Shown here: positions 1 to 4,418 of the stretch, piece by piece
How the letters are laid out: each line of letters opens with the position of its first letter
Numbering within the stretch: the stretch's first letter is position 1
DNA from: Cytophagales bacterium
GTDB lineage: Bacteria > Bacteroidota > Bacteroidia > Cytophagales > Cyclobacteriaceae
DNA length: 6,424 nucleotides
Assembly (NCBI GenBank): GCA_003541895.1
Contig: DPLR01000704.1
Location: 1 to 6,424 of the forward strand
Direction of reading: 5' to 3'
Translations under genes and position numbers: made by a program
Notes under the pieces: model-generated
The model's database searches: none
What the model was told of the DNA's origin: nothing
What the model saw: only the letters and a program-made list of their open reading frames with translations

Positions 1-971
1 CAAACCATCTTGCCTGTTTTCAAAGCGTATTTTTTCAAGTACTGGTTTCTTTTGTTCACGAGATCTAAAACATAGATATATTCACCTACTACTACAGGCT
101 TACCAACTACTCCGTAAGCACCAAACTTTATAGCACCAGAGGGTCTTTTATTTTTTACAACATCGGAAGGAGTTTCGTCATACACGGCAGACCAAAGCGG
201 TTTGCCATTCTGGTAATCGAAAACCTGAATGCCATTCATATATAGAAAAACTTTGCCATCGGTTATTTCTATATTGACGAGTATTTCGCGCGTGATAATT
301 TTCTTCTCAACAATTCCGCGATAGGTCTGCTCCCAAAGAATGTCTCCGTTTTTAGAATTGATTCTTACCAGTTGATTTTTCAATCCGGAGAATATGGATC
401 CGATCAAGGTAGACTTCATGTTGATCATCACAATAGATCCATCAGGCATCACCTTATAATCACCAACGATGCCTTTGAATTTATCGGTTTGCCAAAGCTC
501 TTCACCCGTCTTCACTTTGATCATGGTTAAATGATCCTTGGAGGTTATGGCAAAAGCATTCAACTCGCTCATATAAATAACATTCTCTTTGTCATCTACA
601 TTTTGATATTTGTTTGAAACCCAAAGCAGTTCTCCTTTAAGAGCATCAATGCAGGCAATTTTGTCTTTACCGATTTTACGATCGAACACAAATATTATAT
701 TGGCATCCCACATCGGAATAATATCGTCCACCTTACCCAGCTCAGTTGAAATTTCTTTGAATTTCTTATTCCATAAAATCTCTCCCGTTTTGTTAACGAA
801 TATCGTGATTTCTTTTCCATTAGATACATACGAGTATGCATCATCACTTCCGTTGGCCGTGTAATTAAATGAATGATCGATTTCCTTTTGATAGATCGTT
901 GACATTTCATCTTGTGAGTAGCCGCAAAGAACAGTAACCATCAAAGTCAGTATAAACATTGTTTTTTTCAT
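1..971 (-). CDS. Secreted PQQ-type beta-propeller repeat protein (C-terminus beyond the window)
   Basis: The frame is open from an ATG at 971 down to base 1, giving 323 full codons plus two bases, so the 3' end lies outside the window. Residues 1 to about 20 form a signal peptide (MKK, hydrophobic core, then CGYSQ before DE). The mature part repeats the PQQ/WD-like blade signature G-x-x-L/V-W: TGEILW (62-67), KGELLW (112-117), TGEELW (155-160), NGDILW (208-213), NGKPLW (255-260) and TGKMVW (319-324). This spacing fits the PQQ-like propeller superfamily (BamB-like or quinoprotein-like folds). I see no sign of a dehydrogenase active site, so it is more likely a periplasmic or secreted scaffold or binding protein than an enzyme. 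Cys16 is preceded by Leu and does not make a good lipobox. The gene starts 9 bases after the preceding minus-strand gene, so the two are probably co-transcribed. The substrate or partner cannot be read from the sequence. Confidence 0.85.
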   Translation of the reverse strand, partial: MKKTMFILTLMVTVLCGYSQDEMSTIYQKEIDHSFNYTANGSDDAYSYVSNGKEITIFVNKTGEILWNKKFKEISTELGKVDDIIPMWDANIIFVFDRKIGKDKIACIDALKGELLWVSNKYQNVDDKENVIYMSELNAFAITSKDHLTMIKVKTGEELWQTDKFKGIVGDYKVMPDGSIVMINMKSTLIGSIFSGLKNQLVRINSKNGDILWEQTYRGIVEKKIITREILVNIEITDGKVFLYMNGIQVFDYQNGKPLWSAVYDETPSDVVKNKRPSGAIKFGAYGVVGKPVVVGEYIYVLDLVNKRNQYLKKYALKTGKMV

Positions 972-980
972 AGATGTATT

Positions 981-1448
981 TTAAAAGTTTAGTGTGTATC
1001 TGTATTTAGCTCGTTGTTTTTTCGGCAACTTGATATTATCAAATTGAAGTTCACTGAGTTTATCTTTAAGCATATTCTTTTTCGGAATTGAAATTTCTGG
1101 AGTAGAAACCATGAGCACCGTTACTACTCTACCTTTAGCTTCTACGGTAAGGTCAACTACAAATTCACCAGCGATGTCATTCTTTTTGCAAAACTCAATC
1201 AGGGCAACCAATTGTTTTGTTGCCATCTTGGCCAATTGTGCTTTGATCTCGTCAATCGCTTTTTGGTTTTCGGCAGAAGTTGAACTGGCTAGATTGTTAT
1301 CCGATTCACTCGGCATCAGGTCTGGCGTTACCTCATTCGAAAATTTCTTTTTAGAAGACCCATCACTTTTTCCTTCTTGTGCCATGACGTTGTAATTCAT
1401 TACAGCAAAAAATAGGAATAGGACAAAACCAGCCTTTATTTTTTTCAT
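981..1448 (-). CDS. Small secreted protein with possible TonB-C-like C-terminal domain
   Basis: This is a 155-residue protein. Residues 1 to 23 are a clear signal peptide (MKKIK, hydrophobic FVLFLFF stretch, VMA before QEG). Residues 25-60 are polar, rich in Ser, Lys and Asn, and look unstructured. Residues 60-92 are probably helical (AIDEIKAQLAKM, LVALIEFCKKN). The C-terminus from about 94 has a beta pattern, EFVVDLTVEAKGRVVTVLMV, followed by a helix (MLKDKLSEL) and an ending IKLPKKQRAKYRYTLNF. That order (strand, Gly-containing turn, strand, helix, LP-K-QR, final strand) resembles the TonB/AgmX C-terminal fold of many Bacteroidota proteins. The match is by eye and weak. I chose ATG 1448 rather than TTG 1460, four codons upstream, because it puts MKK directly at the start of the signal peptide. 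The gene is first in a minus-strand pair, 9 bases ahead of the beta-propeller gene. Its specific role is unknown. Confidence 0.8.
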   Translation of the reverse strand: MKKIKAGFVLFLFFAVMNYNVMAQEGKSDGSSKKKFSNEVTPDLMPSESDNNLASSTSAENQKAIDEIKAQLAKMATKQLVALIEFCKKNDIAGEFVVDLTVEAKGRVVTVLMVSTPEISIPKKNMLKDKLSELQFDNIKLPKKQRAKYRYTLNF

Positions 1449-1462
1449 GAGCTCAAGCAATC

Positions 1463-1483
1463 ACCAAAGTAAAAGCCTTTGGT
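1463..1483. repeat. Inverted repeat ACCAAAG / CTTTGGT, 7-bp stem
   Basis: The arms 1463-1469 and 1477-1483 are perfectly complementary and separated by 7 bases (TAAAAGC). The repeat sits 15 bases upstream of the minus-strand start at 1448. If transcription begins further upstream it would form a small stem in the 5' leader. It also overlaps a minus-strand TTACTTTG sequence resembling a -7 promoter box, so it could instead be an operator. No terminator-type T tract follows. Its function is undetermined. Confidence 0.35.
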
Positions 1484-1518
1484 CGTTTTGAACCATACCA
1501 TTGAGTACGCAATCGGTT

Positions 1519-1536
1519 ATCCGTACTGATACGGAT
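1519..1536. promoter_or_regulatory. Perfect palindrome ATCCGTA-N4-TACGGAT, possible operator
   Basis: Two 7-base arms (1519-1525 and 1530-1536) are exact reverse complements around a 4-base spacer CTGA. A T-A pair one step out (1517/1538) with flanking wobble pairs lengthens it imperfectly. The position in the middle of a divergent promoter region fits a dimeric regulator site. It may equally be a chance hairpin, because 7-bp arms are not rare in a few kilobases. Confidence 0.35.
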
Positions 1537-1707
1537 GATACGAGTCATTGAGCATCCAAAGTAAATCGGCATTGATCCAATCCGATTTGAAAAGGAACAG
1601 TATCACCAATTTCCGATGATCAAATTAAAAGCTAACTAATTACACAGCGCAGTTGATAGAAGTAATCTCAAGTTTTTACTGAAAATGGTTTAACTTGAGC
1701 ATTGTCT

Positions 1708-3837
1708 ATGGCTTCCGTTCTACCCACTTTCGAATACGACATCTTCATTAGCTACCGCCACAACGATAACCGCAGTGGTTGGGTAACCGATTTTGTTAAC
1801 GCTTTGCAAGAAGAATTAGCAGCCACCATCAAAGAACCTCTATCAATCTACTTTGATAAAAACCCTCATGATGGTTTATTAGAAACACATAACGTTGACA
1901 AAAGCCTCGAAGGAAAACTGAAGTGCTTGATCTTTATCCCCATCATTTCGCAAACTTATTGCGATCCAAAATCTTTTGCTTGGCGACACGAATTTTGTGC
2001 GTTCAATAAATTAGCAAAGGAAGATCAGTTCGGCAGGGATATAAAACTCAACCATGGCAATGTGGCGAGTAGAATTCTCCCGATCAAGATTCACGATTTG
2101 GATGCCGATGATAAATCAATCATTGAAGAAGAAATTAATGGAGTGCTGCGAGCGATTGATTTCATTTTTAGTTCCACCGGAGTGAGCAGGCCACTGACTA
2201 CAACCGACAAACGAGAGGATAACTCCAATAAAACTTTTTATCGTGACCAGATAAATAAAGTTGCGCGCAGTGTTAAGGATTTGGTTTCGGCTATGCAAAA
2301 ACCTTCCGTTGCTACAATTGCAGCAAACTCTGCAGATCGAGCTATTGCAACGTCCAAAAGAAAAAGAATTGCGGTCAATGCGGCTGGGATTTTGGCAATA
2401 AGCATTGTTGCCTTTTCCTTTTTTTATTTTTTTGGATTCGGGAGAAGGATGGATCCGAAGATTGACAAATCCATTGCTGTGCTTCCTTTTGTTGACATGA
2501 GCCCGGGAAAGGATCAGGAATATTTAGGCGATGGGATTGCCGAAGACATCATTACGGCATTGTCGCGGATCAAAGGTCTTAAAGTTATCGGTCGAACTTC
2601 TTCATTTCAATTCAAAGGAGAGAAGACTGATCTTCGCGATGTAGGCGAAAAACTAAATGTATTCAATGTGCTGGAAGGTAGTGTTATGAAATCAGGGAAT
2701 AAAATTCGTATCACTGCTCAGTTGATCAATGTAAGTGATGGCGTGCAGATTTGGTCAGAGCGATTCGATAGAGAGATGGACGATATTTTTGCCATCCATG
2801 ACGAGATTTCAAAAGCGATTTCTGATAAGATGAAAATCAGTCTCATGGGGAATCACACTCAAAGTGATCGAAAACCAACATCAAGCACAGAGGCTTTTGA
2901 AAACTGTCTGCGTGGTAACCAAATTTTAAGACCAGGCAAGGGAAATGAAGCTATGCCATTCTTTAAAAAGGCCATTCAACTTGACTCCAGTTATGCTGAC
3001 GCTTACACGGGGTTGGCGTGGTCGTATTTTTTTTCGCGTGAAGGCGACCTACCGGAAACGTTTGACCAGATGTACCCGCTTGCCATGAAGGTGCTTGAAT
3101 TGAATCCTGAATCTGAAGCACCGCATGCAATTCTGTATGAAATTTATTCGGTATATAAATGGAATTGGAAAATAGCGAATGAAGAATATCGAAAATATCT
3201 AAGTATAAATCCCCTGCCTCTGGTCGGGCATGCGTTGTACAAAGCGCAAATATTTGGTGATGTAAGAGGTGGCATCAAAGAGCTTGAGCAAAACCTTGAG
3301 GTTGACCCCATCAACAAAGGCGTGCTCCGCTTGTTGGGATCTCTTTATGGCATGGATAACCAATTTGCAAAAGGAAAAGAGTTGATCAATAAAGTTATTG
3401 AAATGGATCCTGCCTATGGGTTTTCGTATATAGACTTGGCTGCAATTAATATTCGGGCAGGTGAATACGATCAAGCACTTAAAATCCTTGAAAGGATAGA
3501 TAAACTTAGTGGGCAAAAAGGTTTTTATTCCAACCTCTTTCGGTTATCAGCACTGGTTAAAGCCGGCAGGATGGAACAAGCCAAGAAATTGTATGCAACC
3601 ATGGATTTGTCCAAACCTAATGATAGTATCGGCTCTTACTTGACTCCGTCTTCAAAAGCAAAAGTTGAGTTTTGGATGGGACATATGGATGAAGGATTCC
3701 GTTGGATGGAGAAGGCCTTTGATCAAAAGGAATTTGATGTATTAACCATTCGGTCTAACCCTGCTTATGATGTGATTCGTGATCATCCCCGATTCAAAGA
3801 GTTTATGAAGAAAGTTCCGTTTCCGCCTATCGATTAA
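1708..3837 (+). CDS. TIR domain / one TM helix / FlgO-TolB-like / TPR protein, complete
   Basis: This is a 709-residue membrane protein. Residues 8 to about 130 form a TIR domain: FEYDIFISYRHND (strand A), an amphipathic helix, LSIYFDKNPHDG (strand B and BB loop), KLKCLIFIPIISQTY, and WRHEF with Glu95 where catalytic TIRs place the NAD+-cleaving glutamate. Residues 130-215 are a variable linker containing a conserved helix (FYRDQINKVARSVKDLV). KRKR at 217-220 precedes a single transmembrane helix (about 221-244). Residues 254-373 match the FlgO/TolB-like domain of COG5616 proteins (SIAVLPFVDMS, EYLGDGIAEDI, RTSSFQFKG, VLEGSV, IWSERFDRE). From about 395 to the end are TPR-type helical repeats (FFKKAIQLDSSYADAY, AMKVLELNPES, LEVDPINKG, VIEMDPAYG) ending in a typical HPRFKEFMKK tail. 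The positive charge before the helix suggests TIR inside and FlgO-TPR in the periplasm. ATG 1708 is preferred over TTG 1702 because it aligns exactly with the start of the paralogue at 4419. NADase activity is inferred only. Confidence 0.92.
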   Translation: MASVLPTFEYDIFISYRHNDNRSGWVTDFVNALQEELAATIKEPLSIYFDKNPHDGLLETHNVDKSLEGKLKCLIFIPIISQTYCDPKSFAWRHEFCAFNKLAKEDQFGRDIKLNHGNVASRILPIKIHDLDADDKSIIEEEINGVLRAIDFIFSSTGVSRPLTTTDKREDNSNKTFYRDQINKVARSVKDLVSAMQKPSVATIAANSADRAIATSKRKRIAVNAAGILAISIVAFSFFYFFGFGRRMDPKIDKSIAVLPFVDMSPGKDQEYLGDGIAEDIITALSRIKGLKVIGRTSSFQFKGEKTDLRDVGEKLNVFNVLEGSVMKSGNKIRITAQLINVSDGVQIWSERFDREMDDIFAIHDEISKAISDKMKISLMGNHTQSDRKPTSSTEAFENCLRGNQILRPGKGNEAMPFFKKAIQLDSSYADAYTGLAWSYFFSREGDLPETFDQMYPLAMKVLELNPESEAPHAILYEIYSVYKWNWKIANEEYRKYLSINPLPLVGHALYKAQIFGDVRGGIKELEQNLEVDPINKGVLRLLGSLYGMDNQFAKGKELINKVIEMDPAYGFSYIDLAAINIRAGEYDQALKILERIDKLSGQKGFYSNLFRLSALVKAGRMEQAKKLYATMDLSKPNDSIGSYLTPSSKAKVEFWMGHMDEGFRWMEKAFDQKEFDVLTIRSNPAYDVIRDHPRFKEFMKKVPFPPID

Positions 3838-3852
3838 TCCTTTGTTGAGACG

Positions 3853-3864
3853 ATCACTTTGCAA
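3853..3864 (+). promoter_or_regulatory. ATCACTTTGCAA motif upstream of the lipoprotein gene
   Basis: The 12-base sequence ATCACTTTGCAA recurs exactly at 4388-4399, also just upstream of a gene start. It contains TCACTTTG (3854-3861), one base off the Bacteroidota -7 box TAnnTTTG, and ends 13 bases before the ATG at 3878. No clear -33 TTG lies at the usual distance. It is either a promoter element or a remnant of a duplication, and chance is possible for a 12-mer pair in this window. Confidence 0.3.
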
Positions 3865-3877
3865 CCTAAATATCCAA

Positions 3878-4354
3878 ATGAACCCTTCCCTAAAACTTTT
3901 TTTTCTACTCCTGCTTGTAGTTGTAGCTTGCGACAACAAAAAGCCTTCAACAACAAGTAAGTCGCTAAATGATTTCAACAAAATTGTTGGACGCTGGGGG
4001 CAGATCGCTGTGGTGATCAATGGGAATGATGTGCCGAATGGAGCTATTACTCAAAATGGTCTGATACGGTATTATACATTTAAGGCTGACAGTACTTTTA
4101 CAATTACCATGAACGATTCAATTAGAGAAGAAGGAAGGTGGTCTATTAACGACAAGGTCTCTCCCAAAATATTCGATCACACAGATCATCTAAAAGATCC
4201 GCCTTATGTAGTTCCAGGAATTTATGAAATCGGAGAGGACATATTCAAAATATGCATATGGGATCCTAAGCATGGTAAAGAGCATCCGACCAAATTTGTG
4301 TCCAAAGAAGAAAACGGTTCATGGATTATTATTTTGAAGCGTTTTCCTGAATAG
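3878..4354 (+). CDS. Lipoprotein with TIGR03067-like (lipocalin-type) domain
   Basis: This is a 158-residue protein. Residues 1-17 are a lipoprotein signal peptide (MNPSLKLFFLLLLVVVA) with a lipobox VVA-C and lipid-modified Cys18. Residues after it (DNKKPSTTSKS) form a short tether and lack the K-(D/E)2-type surface export signal described in Bacteroidota, so it probably faces the periplasm. The rest fits the TIGR03067 pattern as I remember it: IVGRWGQIAVVINGNDVP at the start, YTFKADSTFTITMND and EEGRWSI in the middle, then a C-terminal signature GIYEIGEDIFKICIWDP, HPTKFVSKEENGSWIIILKR. Members are small beta-rich proteins of unknown function. The gene lies 40 bases after one TIR-FlgO-TPR gene and 64 before the other, all on the same strand, so shared expression and a shared periplasmic location are plausible. 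ATG 3878 is chosen over TTG 3842 because it starts directly at the signal peptide. Confidence 0.85.
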   Translation: MNPSLKLFFLLLLVVVACDNKKPSTTSKSLNDFNKIVGRWGQIAVVINGNDVPNGAITQNGLIRYYTFKADSTFTITMNDSIREEGRWSINDKVSPKIFDHTDHLKDPPYVVPGIYEIGEDIFKICIWDPKHGKEHPTKFVSKEENGSWIIILKRFPE

Positions 4355-4373
4355 CTCAAAGAGCCTTTTGAGC
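4354..4373 (+). terminator. Small hairpin overlapping the lipoprotein stop codon, weak terminator or attenuator
   Basis: GCTCAAA (4354-4360) and TTTGAGC (4367-4373) are perfect complements, with a GAGCCT loop that can be tightened by one G-T pair. The left arm begins at the last base of the TAG stop. The sequence after it (CTCGTTCCATTTTC) is only loosely T-rich, so full intrinsic termination is doubtful. It may reduce read-through into the downstream TIR gene or protect the upstream mRNA end. Confidence 0.35.
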
Positions 4374-4387
4374 CTCGTTCCATTTTC

Positions 4388-4399
4388 ATCACTTTGCAA
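4388..4399 (+). promoter_or_regulatory. Second copy of ATCACTTTGCAA upstream of the second TIR gene
   Basis: This is an exact copy of the 12 bases at 3853-3864, here ending 19 bases before the ATG at 4419. It lies next to a better -7 box at 4407-4414. See the first copy for the alternatives. Confidence 0.3.
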
Positions 4400-4406
4400 A
4401 ACTGGC

Positions 4407-4414
4407 TATCTTTG
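4407..4414 (+). promoter_or_regulatory. TATCTTTG, exact TAnnTTTG -7 box before the second TIR gene
   Basis: The box matches the Bacteroidota -7 consensus TAnnTTTG at every fixed base and ends only 4 bases before the ATG at 4419. If used, transcription would start at or next to the start codon, giving a leaderless or nearly leaderless mRNA. The expected -33 TTG about 19 bases upstream is not clear (only TTTTC at 4383-4387), which lowers confidence. Confidence 0.35.
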
Positions 4415-4418
4415 ATAA

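Larger units (their letters stand above)
1449..1707. promoter_or_regulatory. Divergent intergenic region with repeats, presumed promoters for both sides
   Basis: The 259 bases between the two divergent starts carry no convincing gene. They must hold the promoter of the minus-strand pair and probably that of the TIR gene. Visible items are an inverted repeat with arms 1463-1469 and 1477-1483, a perfect palindrome at 1519-1536, a 9-base-spaced direct repeat TGATACG (1527-1533 and 1536-1542), CATTGAG at 1499-1505 and 1546-1552, and CCAAAGTAAA at 1464-1473 and 1556-1565. Read on the minus strand the last repeat gives TTTACTTTGG, which is one base away from the Bacteroidota -7 box TAnnTTTG. I found no exact -33/-7 pair for either gene. 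Confidence 0.5.

Noticed and set aside
610..910. Open frames on both strands (610-864 plus, 695-910 minus)
   Set aside because: Both overlap the beta-propeller gene in other frames. Only the minus frame from 971 shows repeated G-x-x-L-W blades.
919..930. Lipobox around Cys16 of the beta-propeller protein
   Set aside because: The residue before Cys is Leu rather than Gly, Ala or Ser, and a standard signal-peptidase I site (YSQ before DE) follows directly.
1111..1395. Plus-strand open frame of 94 codons
   Set aside because: It lies wholly antisense to the secreted protein at 981-1448, which has a clear signal peptide and domain pattern. The plus-strand product is a Ser/Thr/Ala-rich shadow.
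1702..1707. TTG at 1702 as start of the first TIR gene (two residues longer)
   Set aside because: The paralogue starts at an ATG that aligns exactly with ATG 1708 (M-x-S-x-x-P-x-FEYD), so 1708 is better supported.
3842..3877. TTG at 3842 as start of the lipoprotein gene
   Set aside because: It would add 12 residues containing Arg and Gln before a complete lipoprotein signal peptide that begins at ATG 3878.
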